Below are positions 50,101-58,469 of a stretch of 64,000 bases of DNA, one piece after another. Numbering within the stretch: the first letter of the stretch is position 1; each line of letters opens with the position of its first letter. The position numbers and the translations under genes were made by a program. The notes beneath the pieces were generated by a model. It ran no database searches. It was not told the origin of the DNA and saw only the letters and a program-made list of their open reading frames with translations. The stretch is from NCBI RefSeq assembly GCF_000003605.2, contig NW_003116447.1, forward strand, positions 744,915 through 808,914, in the 5' to 3' direction. The DNA is from Saccoglossus kowalevskii (lineage: Eukaryota; Hemichordata; Enteropneusta; Harrimaniidae).

Positions 50101-51534
50101 TGTATATTGGAACAATACCGAAAATAATGAATACGACAATTAAATTGTTTCCCCCGCCTGTACCTTTCCTTTTATGTGGATTACGGGTAAGGTTACAAAC
50201 CAAGTGCACATTTCCTGTTCTGTCATGTTTTGTTTTGTTTTCCTACATTTGATAATACCTGGGTATAAGCTTTTAATAAAATCAATAGTTTATTTAGTTG
50301 TGTACATTTAATCTTTACAAAATCAACATTTTTAGTATAGACAGAATAGGCCTTTGAATAACTGGGCATAGACTGTCTATTGTTACAAACCCATGAAACA
50401 GAGCTATGGCATAATATTGTTATTCTTACACAAAGGACAATAACCTTGGAATAAATAATGGTATGGTTTCCTGTCTTATCCTTCAGTCAAGTACTCTGGT
50501 CTACCACAAAAGTTATAAAGAGTGTCCTTGTGTGTATCATTAAACTGACTCAACATAATTAATGAAGTGTGTTCAGGTCAACAGCCCCAAATACACAGTA
50601 TTACTTGTTTAAAAATACCGTAAAATCTGTATTAGAAGCCGCATCTCTAATAGAATTCGGACCCATTCTTTTTGAATAGAAGCATCCCCTCTGTTGCATT
50701 GTATCGTTTTAATTGAAGCCGCGGCTTTTAATACAGATTTTACAGTACCAGTTTAGTTAATATTATAATAAAACAAAATCAAACATGTATGCTTTAATAG
50801 TTTGTCCTCTGTATAATTTCTTTTACAGTAAGTATTATTCTCAAACTGAGTTTATGATCTCAACCCTTTGAGCTCCATCATTTTTTCCGGCAAAATTTCC
50901 ATGCAAGATTTTGCCCGATTTTAGGTATTTTTCCCATATTATTTTTATTAATTTTTGACCATATGGACATTTTTTATAGGCTACAAGTCTTGATCCATAT
51001 TTTGGAATAATTTTAAAAAAAGTATGTGGATCCTAAAATTGTGAGTGGTGACAACATTATATTTTGGCGCTCAAAGGGTTGAACGCCTTCAATAAGGTCT
51101 ATGATTCATACACTTTTGTCATTGTTGTTTACTACTCAAAAATGTGGTGGTTGTTGCACAGCACATATTCAAATTTCATGTAAACAAACAATGTATTTTA
51201 CACGCGTTGTATACGTCGCTATGAGTCCCATATCGAACAGGACGCGGCACGACGACGTACATGCCGCTCTTTAAATTGAGTTTGAATAAAAAACATGGCT
51301 GATGAAAAATAAAGTAATAAATCCATAAATCCAGACATTGATTTTGATTACAAAATGCTATCATATCTCCTGATTTTTGCTGACTCAGGAAAATCCTAAA
51401 ATAAGGTCTCTTATAAAATTAAAAAATTTCCCAGTAGTCTAAGATACTGTAATAAGATGAGATACAGTATTAAATATTATTAAGAAGTAAACAATTACTT
51501 ACTCATCTACAGCTAATCTAGTATCACAATCCAT
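26003..51534 (-). CDS. NEK10: NEK10 serine/threonine (dual-specificity) kinase, complete, 34 coding exons
   Basis: NIMA-related kinase 10, the divergent NEK with N-terminal ARM repeats; in vertebrates it is linked to the DNA-damage G2/M checkpoint and motile cilia. Exons from the ATG: 51503-51534, 49282-49342, 48584-48705, 47762-47822, 47359-47396, 47079-47163, 46568-46609, 46154-46232, 45508-45575, 44716-44795, 43671-43757, 43099-43228, 42031-42228, 41837-41879, 41313-41374, 40131-40217, 39662-39829, 38533-38661, 36968-37151, 36408-36529, 36074-36176, 35196-35274, 34269-34398, 33949-34019, 32478-32627, 31975-32106, 30694-30809, 30190-30282, 29929-30006, 29164-29337, 28745-28756, 27350-27567, 26358-26454, 26003-26151. 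They sum to 3480 nt, 1159 aa plus stop; every junction is GT-AG with matching phase. Human NEK10 is of similar length (about 1172 aa) and aligns from end to end by memory. Exon details are in the block entries. Confidence 0.95.
27027..27306. mobile_element. MITE in the NEK10 3' intron
   Basis: About 280 bp with inverted ends: AGGGTCCATAGCAC on the left and GTGCTATGGAACCT on the right. The interior repeats 'tctttga'-type motifs. It ends 44 bp before the donor side of exon 27350-27567. Confidence 0.65.
28745..28756 (-). CDS. NEK10: NEK10 12-bp microexon (exon 31)
   Basis: The 12 bases GAGCTGGATCAG lie between a good acceptor (attttgtatgcag) and donor (gtaggc). Joining the neighbouring exons through it gives R-A-G-S-A in frame, and it supplies the single base (phase 1) needed by the exon at 27350-27567. 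Skipping it would also keep frame and only remove four residues, so both forms are possible. Confidence 0.7.
28931..29103. mobile_element. MITE family B, copy 2
   Basis: 173 bp flanked by TA on both sides, starting ctgtgaaatactttatttta and ending attatcttacag. It lies in the intron between NEK10 exons 30 and 31 and ends 60 bp before exon 29164-29337. Confidence 0.8.
29436..29615. mobile_element. MITE family C, copy 2
   Basis: 180 bp, starting ctgtaaaatctgtattagaa and ending gatttaacag. It lies in the NEK10 intron upstream of exon 29164-29337; the open frames here are due to the element. Confidence 0.8.
30877..31056. mobile_element. MITE family C, copy 3
   Basis: 180 bp, same length and orientation as copy 2 and very similar; flanked by TA on both sides. 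It starts 68 bp upstream of NEK10 exon 30694-30809. Confidence 0.82.
31169..31560 (+). mobile_element. Foldback element F, copy 1
   Basis: About 390 bp. Its first part (31171-31294) is a long hairpin: 'gatacctcaaagtatgcac' with 'gaagacagtac' pairs with the mirrored sequence after an inner GC-rich loop that itself holds 'atcgacc/ggtcgat'. The second part contains 'gagtccggtcaaa', 'attccatatttggaatt' and 'gaaaataccctgtaaaatac'. A full inverted copy is at 34436-34810 and a partial one at 42685-42750. Confidence 0.8.
32478..38661 (-). CDS. NEK10: NEK10 kinase-domain exons (18-25)
   Basis: Eight exons encode the catalytic domain, about residues 508-775. Visible elements: glycine loop LGTGAFGSVYK (514-524), ATP lysine Lys537 in AMKE, alpha-C Glu563 in IVSELPII, catalytic loop HRDLSPNN with Asp644 and Asn649, DFG at 662-664, TSVVGTILYSCPE in the activation and P+1 segment, and YGEKADVWSIGCILYQM in the C-lobe. 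The normal lysine of HRDLK is Ser646 here (Thr in human NEK10), a family trait that fits reports of tyrosine as well as serine phosphorylation. The exon at 36968-37151 begins GTT followed by ten A bases running into ATG. All core catalytic residues are present, so the enzyme should be active. Confidence 0.94.
33206..33220. repeat. SINE target-site duplication, left
   Basis: GTTACTGCATAGGTT, identical to 33653-33667 on the other side of the SINE. Confidence 0.9.
33221..33652 (-). mobile_element. tRNA-derived SINE, full length with target-site duplications
   Basis: A 432-bp SINE on the minus strand in NEK10 intron 24 (32628-33948). Its head (33652 downward) is tRNA-like: an A-box TGGCATAGTGG at 33642-33632 and a B-box like GTTCAAATC near 33598-33590, about 40 bp apart as in a tRNA. 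The body continues to an A-rich 3' tail near 33221. The insertion is bounded by a perfect 15-bp direct repeat, GTTACTGCATAGGTT, at 33206-33220 and 33653-33667. That is a classic LINE-mobilised pol III retroposon, and the intact duplication suggests a fairly recent insertion. The middle region is not recognised as a known conserved SINE core. Confidence 0.88.
33653..33667. repeat. SINE target-site duplication, right
   Basis: GTTACTGCATAGGTT, identical to 33206-33220. Confidence 0.9.
34436..34810 (-). mobile_element. Foldback element F, copy 2 (inverted)
   Basis: Reverse-orientation partner of 31169-31560, aligning over its full length with scattered differences and small indels. The hairpin part is at about 34682-34806. 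It lies in the NEK10 intron between exons 35196-35274 and 34269-34398, starting 38 bp from the latter. Confidence 0.8.
36590..36860. repeat. Degenerate minisatellite with G-run
   Basis: Several imperfect units of about 45-55 bp around 'gatttggtttgacaagaaca' and 'ctaggaggt', with a G run of about 14 at 36726-36739. It is in the NEK10 intron between exons 36968-37151 and 36408-36529. Confidence 0.75.
37305..37461. mobile_element. MITE family B, copy 3 (left end lost)
   Basis: Contains the family interior 'gaaaataaaatccagcgaat' and ends 'aagtattccacag' before TA. The left terminus is eroded. In a NEK10 intron. Confidence 0.7.
37771..38355 (-). repeat. Hairpin-headed tandem-repeat element (type 2), copy 1
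   Basis: On the minus strand it opens with a hairpin (AGCTCCGCT at 38323-38331 and AGCGGAGCT at 38345-38353, with an inner CGAC/GTCG stem), then GTCCGTC, then about three tandem units of 120-145 bp sharing 'ctctctcagatttgttcat' and 'tttttggtaaaaagtgatat'. The far end has 'agcggagctatctcagc' and a small hairpin (CAGCC, four-base loop, GGCTG). The related copy at 62205-62690 lies in the PIP4K2 intron in the opposite orientation. Confidence 0.7.
39012..39218. mobile_element. MITE family B, copy 4
   Basis: 207 bp, the best-preserved family B copy: ctgtaaaatactttatttta at one end, its reverse complement at the other, and TA on both sides. It sits in the NEK10 intron before exon 38533-38661. Confidence 0.82.
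39662..49342 (-). CDS. NEK10: NEK10 N-terminal and ARM-repeat exons (2-17)
   Basis: These 16 exons encode about residues 11-481. After a short acidic leader (KLLDLLD, NPATEQQ) the protein becomes a chain of leucine-rich helical pairs of ARM type from about residue 100: RVLICLRMLMRDASYQ, IFQKLSAVVSQRDW, LLRILQDYDILSKK, QVKIYDGVPILLS, KFVSDHSSG and AALTELVLNDANAQQ. The last block, AFRALRFLFSMERNR with LFKRLFPADLFEKF and GHYVRDI, is nearly identical to vertebrate NEK10. This part is a protein-interaction platform unique to NEK10 among the NEKs. Exons are small (38-198 bp) and introns mostly 0.3-1 kb. Confidence 0.93.
40505..41303. repeat. 29-bp minisatellite with higher-order structure
   Basis: About 800 bp. 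The right part repeats a 29-bp unit (tatgtcagttaggtggcatt plus gaacacttt) many times; a block with 'gtcagcacagtggtattga' occurs twice about 177 bp apart, giving a higher-order repeat. The left part is more diverged ('cacccatataggtggcactg'). It fills most of a NEK10 intron and ends about 10 bp from the donor of exon 41313-41374. Confidence 0.92.
42685..42750 (+). mobile_element. Foldback element F, copy 3 (fragment)
   Basis: The first about 65 bp of the element, with 'aggttattacgaggatacct' and 'aagtatgcac' plus 'gacagtac'. The second arm is missing. In a NEK10 intron. Confidence 0.65.
43770..44292. repeat. Complex tandem repeat with about 210-bp duplication
   Basis: Short units around 'atttccaatcacagcagttt' and 'cataaaaaattaatattgag' repeat about seven times, and a longer stretch ending 'caaataacgtatttactcta' occurs twice (ending near 44082 and 44290). 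In the NEK10 intron between exons 44716-44795 and 43671-43757. Confidence 0.85.
48341..48486. mobile_element. MITE family C, copy 4 (eroded)
   Basis: Recognisable by 'aaatctgtattaaaagccgc' and 'gcggtttctaataaagattt'. Both termini lack the usual last bases and the interior is shortened. It lies in a NEK10 intron, about 100 bp from exon 48584-48705. Confidence 0.65.
50618..50745. mobile_element. MITE family C, copy 5 (internal deletion)
   Basis: 128 bp; both ends are intact in type (ccgtaaaatctgtattagaa on the left, acagattttacag on the right) with TA outside, but about 50 bp of interior is absent compared with the 180-bp copies. Confidence 0.75.
50864..51078. mobile_element. MITE with CCCTTTGAGC ends (piggyBac-like?)
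   Basis: 215 bp with inverted ends CCCTTTGAGC and GCTCAAAGGG. The flanks tcaa and ttga could be a decayed TTAA duplication, which together with the CCC start suggests a piggyBac-type source. That class call is tentative; the inverted ends are clear. In NEK10 intron 1. Confidence 0.6.
51144..51272 (-). repeat. GC-rich repeat N, copy 1
   Basis: About 129 bp, CpG-rich compared with its surroundings. It is very similar over about 100 bp to 58076-58203 in the opposite orientation; shared core stretches include 'cctgttcgatatgggactca' and 'gcgacgtatacaacgcgtgt'. In NEK10 intron 1. Class unknown. Confidence 0.75.
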
Positions 51535-51547
51535 GCTTTGATTCAAT
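51535..51547 (-). other. NEK10: NEK10 5' UTR part of exon with start codon
   Basis: Exon 51503-51547 has an acceptor (ttatgcag) directly before 51547 and the ATG at 51534-51532, leaving 13 noncoding bases. A noncoding exon must lie upstream. Confidence 0.7.
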
Positions 51548-52342
51548 CTGCATAATGAGTATAAATAAAGATGACGTAGTGATGCAATTCAGGTAAATAA
51601 TGTTGTATCTGTAAAAAAAAAAACACAGTCATCATTTCCATAAATGTCCTGCCTAAATGTATGTAAATCAGCTGAACTCATTATAGTTCTGGTATACTAC
51701 TTCATCGTGTTGGTTAGCAGCACTGACCCCTATCCTCAATTACCCCCCCCCCCCAAAAATTAATTGTATAAGCTCACCTATAGTTATCCATATACAATTG
51801 AATTGGGGGGCTGGAGGGTTAGGGTAAAGGTACATTGGAAAGTCTTTCCACAGCCCTCATAGTATGAATCATTCTACACACATAAAAATAGCGCATAGGT
51901 TTAGCTACGAATTGACTTTAATCTCAGCTGACGTTCAAATATTAAAAGCACAATCTATGAAAACAAATCACAGAAAGATAAAAAAAAGAGAGAACAAAAA
52001 ACCCTTAGAGCCTTAGATGAAAATCATTCAAGAATGACAAAAAAAACATATTTCCTAATTTTAAAATCTGATTATTGATAATGACTACTATATTATTACA
52101 TGGTGTAACATCTTGGCCTTCATTGAGTGACAGATCTAAATTCAATCAAATCTTTTTAATTCAATGAAATTAAATGAGTCAGCACTATAACATATGCATG
52201 TACAGTCTCAGGTTTTACAAATCAAATGTAATGAAAAGTACAGTTAATCTAGTATTCCTACTGCCCAAGTGATTAATATACCTAAACTGTTCACTACATC
52301 TGAGGAATACAGATTACCGGTAATATGTATAGTTTATCTTAC

Positions 52343-52440
52343 CGTCAGTTTTGTACAGACATATTAGAAACATCTAGAAACCATGGACAGGATGAACTGC
52401 TTCCTAGACACCAACAAACGAGCCTCAATTTAAGACAATT
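52343..52440 (-). other. NEK10: Candidate NEK10 noncoding 5' exon
   Basis: On the minus strand there is a good donor (GACG then gtaaga) after 52343. Joined to exon 51503-51547 it would place an in-frame TGA six codons before the ATG, consistent with an untranslated leader. The upstream boundary (right side) is arbitrary. Confidence 0.3.
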
Positions 52441-52656
52441 CCATGTCATGTAAAATAATGCTCTTGGGGAATACAAGTTGTGACTTGAAAGACACGTAAA
52501 GCCCTCCAGGAACTGAATTAATTAGACAACAATGCTAATGTTGTAACAAGTGACTTTTATCATGGAGCTCCTACTCTAATGAAAGTGTTATCATCACATT
52601 TCACACTTACTTGGCTGAATGAGCTGATAAGTGATACCACAAGAAACCTATGAATA

Positions 52657-52735
52657 CTGTAAATGCATTAATTATTCACTGGGTTTTAATTTTGCTTTTT
52701 TCACAGTGAATATGCTCAAAACAGTGACATCAAAT
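52657..52735. mobile_element. MITE family A, fragment
   Basis: Starts ctgtaaatgcattaattatt and continues with 'cactgggttttaattttgct' like the other family A copies, but lacks the second half. Confidence 0.55.
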
Positions 52736-53289
52736 AAAATGTCAATAAAAATAAATGGTTTTATAGTAGCCTTGGCCATCCAAGACTAAAGCTTAGACAA
52801 GTATGTGATATTTTATATTCTTTTGTTTGGATAGTTTATAGTTTACATTATTGCATACCACTGTTATCTAGCAAAGATCGACCTTTGTTGAAGAAATAAA
52901 AAAATACATGTAGTCAACAATTTGCTACACCTTAAAAATGAGCTATGCATAGAAGTCAAAATAGATACCATGTGCCACAAGTGTTATCAAATTATTGCCA
53001 ATATGTACATTTTTTGAAAAAAATGCAACACTCCTTTTGGCCAATATATGTATATATTATAATATTGAAGTGCAGTCTAAAATCTCGGAGAAACTTTGAT
53101 TGTATCATGGTTATATGTAGTGTGTACAGCCATGCAATTTACAATAATAATATATTATATTATATATTTATATTATATGAATCAATGTTTTGTTTTCCAT
53201 CAAAAACTATTTTTTAGTCATTGACAAACTAATTATGAAATTATATCCACCAATCAGCTGGGTCTATGTCAAACTCGAATGAACGAGTT

Positions 53290-54130
53290 TGAAAATTATG
53301 GACACACTGAACGTCCGCCGCGCCGTGACTTAAAAAAAAAAGGCTTCTGTCGCCATCCGGTATGACCTGTAGACATGCACGCTGTGGCAGTCATCAGTTC
53401 GTCACGGATGTACACCCATGTTACACGACTTCATACGTCGAATAACACTGTCACAGTTACACGATACCACAACAATATTTTGCGGTCACGGCCACGGCCA
53501 CTTCTTCCCGGGTGGCCAATATATTTATTGTACCCTGCGCCATGGACGTCCATGCATTATTATGTGTAGCTTGTATTTGATTGGAACGTTTTGATGCATG
53601 TTATCCGGAAGAAAAAATGCAGTCACGCAATGTCAGCTAAATAATCAGAACCTACTCGATTCGTCAATATTCAATATCTCGTAAACCAGCAAAAAATGTT
53701 CATATTATTATCACAAAAAGGATTTCAGGGTCAGTTCAAGCAGCGACTACTCGTACCACGGTTGCAGGAGAAAGTTCAAGATGGCGTCCTCAGCAACCAA
53801 ACGTACGGTGTACAGCTCAGCTGGGCTCTTTTCATCAGGCATACATGAAAATACGTCACAAAATATTGAATAAGAAAATGACAATCGTGTCATTTCATCA
53901 ATATTAATCCTACTCACATCATTTAATTATTCCTGAGTTCCATGAACGGTAAATGACTGTACGTCGCCGGTGTAATCATTGAAACGTACTCCGTGACTTC
54001 TGCAGATTACAGTGTAATGTACACAGTACAGATCAAGGACCCGTGACGTCACCATTCTTATGCAAATATCGCACCGTTAATGTTAATGAGTTCATCGAGT
54101 GCGTTTGGGTGCGTATTTTGTTGGTTTTAC
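53290..54130. promoter_or_regulatory. CpG-richer region, likely promoter area
   Basis: Two patches (about 53290-53570 and 53740-54130) have many CpGs in otherwise CpG-poor, AT-rich DNA. The second contains CAAGATGGCGTCC (53778-53790), which resembles the YY1 motif often found at animal transcription starts. A plausible core promoter for NEK10 on the minus strand; a 33-codon plus-strand frame starting in the YY1-like motif has no similarity I can name. Confidence 0.35.
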
Positions 54131-54274
54131 GGGAAATGGTCTAAGATGGTTGCAAGACAAATAGACAAATCAATAATTAATCATTATTAATGGCTTAATA
54201 GTAATTTTTTTTTATTAGCACCTAACTGTTTCGAGAGCGATACAAAGTACAGACCTGGATTTAATTCGGATATA

Positions 54275-54484
54275 CTGTAAAACATGTATTTTTAGCTAGC
54301 ATCATGCTAGCATGTTTTTTTAGCTAATTTAGCTAATCTGCTAATTCAAGATGTCACTAATTTATAATAAAGTATATTCTCACAATGAGATTGTTGACAC
54401 TTTAGCTAAATTAAGATTCAGTTAATTCATGCGTGGAGACAAATTCGCTAAAATGGCACGTAGCTATTTAAACATGTTTTACAG
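54275..54484. mobile_element. MITE family D
   Basis: 210 bp flanked by TA on both sides, starting ctgtaaaacatgtatttttag and ending aacatgttttacag. Its interior is rich in 'gctaattta' motifs. It directly abuts the LINE fragment that starts at about 54487. Confidence 0.78.
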
Positions 54485-54486
54485 TA

Positions 54487-55465
54487 TGATATAGTTGAGA
54501 AAACAACAAACTTCACCTATCTGGGTGTTAATTTTAATAGTAATGGGTCTATGGACTTAACAATGTCAACACTAGCAAAACAAGCAAGGAGAGCAGAAAG
54601 GGCACAAGCACCTATCTATAATAACAATAGAAACAATATTACTATTAAAACAAAATTGTTTGAGACTACACAAATACCAATATTAACATATGGGGAGAAA
54701 TACAGGGAGTATGTACGAACAAAAACTGGGACAAGACTGAACCTGAAAAAGTCCACCTCAGATTATGTAGGCACATTCTAAATGTGAATAACAGATCAAG
54801 CAACATTGCAAAACAAAACTTCAACAAAATGGCAGTAAAGTACTGCATTAACAAATGGAACATAGACATGCAAAGAACAGAATCTAAACTGAGGACTTAC
54901 AGTTTATTAAAAAAAGACATTAAACAGGAATATTATTTATAACAGTTAACTGATAGGCAAGTGGTTCAAACAATGAGCAAATTTAGAATTAGCTGCCACC
55001 AACTGTACATAGAAGTGGGTAGACACACAAAACCAAAAACAAAAATTTAGAACAGGAAATGTGACAATGTAACATGATTGAGGATGAAATCCATTTCATC
55101 ACTGAGTGTGATCTCTATACAGGAAATAGACAAGAATTATATAGTCTATTCTCCAATCCATATTTCAAAAATTACAACAACAAAGATAAATTTATACACA
55201 TTTTAAACACAACTAACAATGTCTACTCGGGTTATTAAATTACATACAGAAAGCCTACAAAATAAGAAAAGTGAAGGTGATAATTAATTAATGTATTGTT
55301 GTGCTATATTTTCAGTGTGATTTAGTTGTTGTTTATTAGAAATCTATTATTGTATTGTATGTGTAGTTTAATTGTAGTTAATTTCAAAAAGCTTTAATAC
55401 AGCAATTACCAAAACTGAAATGTCAGATTTCATTAAGGATTTAATAAAGCATTATTCTATTCTAT
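54487..55465 (+). mobile_element. Non-LTR retrotransposon (LINE) 3' end, 5'-truncated
   Basis: About 980 bp. The first part translates to NFTYLGVNFNSNG followed by LAKQARRAERAQ, typical of the end of a LINE reverse transcriptase; a shifted frame gives VHLRLCRHILNVNNRSSN, another standard landmark after the polymerase. Further on are EDEIHFI-type remnants of a cysteine-rich tail. Frame changes and stops show it is dead. It ends with 'aataaagcattattctatt', a short A-rich or TTCTA-type tail. It belongs to the CR1/L2/jockey-like group by general appearance only. Confidence 0.75.
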
Positions 55466-58075
55466 GTACATTTCAAAACTAATTTTGCTACAGCATGGAA
55501 AATGTTAGATCTAGTTTCATGATTACAACTTCTGTTCTGTTTTCTATATACTAGTACTATTTTCTTGAATATGTTTTTTTTTTTACGCTACGCCTTCCTC
55601 AGATTCTATTAAGTATGCAAATGACTGGAGGTCATTCAGGGTCAATGACCTGTCAAATGTGTAGGTTTATTGCTGCGAATACAACATATTTTCGTAATGT
55701 TATGTTTATTATATTTGATAACAACCTACATTGCGAAATTTTATTTTGCGTCTTGATATTTGTCTATCAAATTTTATTAAACTATGTTTACATGTATTGT
55801 GTTAAAAATGAGAAAATTACTAGTAAGTGTTTGTTGCTTTTATTGAGAAATGTAAAACCTATAACTGATTAGCATACTATTCTGTAATATTCGTAAGCCG
55901 ACCTTACTTCTTACATTCATATGTGCATATACTTCTAACCCATCCTCAGTCATTCACCACTGACACGGAATTTAGATAAAATTAACGTGTTTTTTTTTCA
56001 TTCCAAAAGCAATAAAAACGAGAACCTGTAATTTTTACTATTGTATTTTTTTTTTTTGATACGGCATATTTTTATCATGACTTGACATAGCTAATCTTGT
56101 AACATACATCTGAGTAATCGTTCGAGAAAACAACACATTCTGCATATGCACTGGCTGTATTGGTATGTACAACAACAATCACTGCAAATTTTGGGGTTTT
56201 TAATCTAACGAATCATAGACCCTCTAAAAGGGTCTATGAACGAATAGCCGTTTTCGCCGATATTACATTTTTGAGTTGGTTGGCAAAATTCTTTTTGTGT
56301 TTTGTTTTTTTTTGAAATAACACCTCGGACACTTAGTAGTCTGAGATTACACGAAAAAAATATGATATAAACATAAGAGTTCATTTTTATTCCAACATTA
56401 CATTCAAAGATGGATCGTGTTTAAACAGGCAATCATATCGATTTACTTGCGCACATAACTGCGCAAAAAGCGAAAACGAAGCTGTGACAATCTACTTGAA
56501 TTTGACCGTAAGACGTCAGTTGCATAAAATGAACATTATTCAACACATTTCCCTATAAAACAATCATTCAGGGACCACTTATACGGTACCATCATTATTT
56601 ACGATACTAGTTAACATTAGTTAAGCTTATTTACAATAAATCTGTGTAACCATGGAGGTAATAAGAACTCCATGGTGTAACTATCTTCCCTAAAAATTCA
56701 ATATGGACGAAACACAATTATATTTTTCTTTTATTGTTGTTTGATAATGCACGTTAATGATTCTTTTGTAGCACACACGAGAGTAATTCTTGGATGGAAA
56801 ATTGAAAAACACTATACGCATGAGCATTGATTGTTATTGGATGTACCGTGCGAAAATTAATCAGTGTACATGCGTGCTATTAGACCATTTTCCGTACACT
56901 GCGAGAATCACGCGTTATGCGTGAAATCGAACGTAAAAACAGGACAAACAAAGGTCATAGCGTCGTAGTCGCGTCAAACATCGCGTGGGATTCGACAAAC
57001 GCGAAAGTATTTCGGGGACATTTCCATGCTTAATAATGTGGTGTCCACATTTGATGATAGGCAATTTCGATTAAGTGAGGGTATTCGGAAGCAATATTCC
57101 TCTGTCGAAGATCGGCCGGTCAATGTAAGCTGCGAAATAAAGAAATTCTAGTTCAAAATCAAATCGTTCGATTTTTGCGGCAGACGTTCGACGCGCGTCT
57201 TTCATGCATCTCGCGAGATCTCGCAATTGTTCGGAAAATCACCTATTATACTAGCCTGAATGGTATCGTTCCATCGAACGAATAGCTGAATGCTGAATAC
57301 GGTACTAGTTCGTGATAAATCATATTCTAATGTATTTATCTAAACATCAGCGTTCTTGTTCATATTGAATCTTTCAAATCTTTACGTCCACCTACAAAGA
57401 CGAGAATTCCTGTCTAGAGTATCATTCATTTTTAAGTTATTACCCATACAATCCATTGACTTTTGTAAAAACTGATGGTATCATGTGTTGTTTTGTACTA
57501 TCAACAATCTTCTACTGGAAATGTATACCATTAAATCCAATTTAGTTGTTTATCTTGGTAATATTTCATTTGCAAATGAAGCCCTCAGGGTGTCAAGGGA
57601 ATGGCACCGCCCTACTAATGAAATTGACGACGGTATACGCCAATCCAAGCACGTGCTCACATACTAGTACAACCGGAAATCTACGGGTTTGATAATGAAA
57701 TGTATTACATGAAACCTATTATGTGACAAGCATGATGCATCAATCTGCAAAAAACAAAAACCAAAAAAAAACAAAAAAACGCTCAACTTGATTCCACGGT
57801 AAGGAACTTTTGTTTCGTCCACAGAATATATGTCTCAAGTATGCACAATGCATTGCGAGGGAATTAAAAAGAACATTTCATGCCGGGACAGCACTTTATA
57901 ATAACACATGTCTTTTTGAGGTCATGCTGCTAGAAAATGTTAATATCATGAAATACTACATATTACAAGCGAACAAGCAAACAAAGATATTAAAAATAGG
58001 ACTATTTATATATTAAAAAATATCTGATGATACATTTTTTTTAAAATTTTCTTAATTAAATATCAGAGACAGTCT
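55466..58075. other. Intergenic region upstream of PIP4K2
   Basis: No gene recognised. A perfect 11-bp hairpin is at 56213-56239 and a CpG-richer patch at about 56880-57300. Open frames here are short and lack splice context or similarity. Confidence 0.6.
56213..56239. other. Perfect hairpin, 11-bp stem
   Basis: TCATAGACCCT at 56213-56223 pairs with AGGGTCTATGA at 56229-56239 over a 5-nt loop. It is flanked by 'aacgaa' on both sides, which fits the ends of a small palindromic element. Confidence 0.6.
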
Positions 58076-58203
58076 AAAGGGCGGTAGTCGTCGTGCCGCG
58101 TCCTGTTCGATATGGGACTCATAGCGACGTATACAACGCGTGTAAAACACATTGTTTATTTACATGAAATTCAAACACACGCTGCGCGACAACCACCGCG
58201 CTT
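58076..58203 (+). repeat. GC-rich repeat N, copy 2
   Basis: Inverted partner of 51144-51272, highly similar over about 100 bp. It lies 0.5 kb upstream of the PIP4K2 start codon. Confidence 0.75.
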
Positions 58204-58228
58204 TAATTTAATTTTCTGTTATTCGACT

Positions 58229-58256
58229 CACAGTCACTCTACTAGGAGTGACTGTG
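58229..58256. other. Perfect hairpin, 11-bp stem, upstream of PIP4K2
   Basis: CACAGTCACTC at 58229-58239 pairs with GAGTGACTGTG at 58246-58256 over a 6-nt loop, about 470 bp before the PIP4K2 ATG. The half-sites TGACTGTG could bind a dimeric factor; untested. Confidence 0.6.
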
Positions 58257-58469
58257 TTCGACTGAACTTTCCTTGGCCAAGTTTCTTGTTTACATTTGTG
58301 TCTAAGGAGTAGGAAGGCTAGTCGGTTTTAGATTATTTTCCACGGCAAGGAAATTTCTGAAAAATTCAAAATTTATATTTGATTGACTGTAATAACAAAC
58401 TTAAACGGCAACCTTTCCTGTCTATCCAATGCTTCTGCAGCTTCTGGGATGTGAGAAAGTGTGATCCGG

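Noticed and set aside
50864-51078. Firm assignment of the CCCTTTGAGC element to piggyBac
   Set aside because: The flanks are tcaa and ttga, not TTAA, so only the inverted ends are certain.
53781-53882. 33-codon plus-strand frame starting MASSATK
   Set aside because: Starts in a YY1-like motif, has no similarity and no donor that would extend it.
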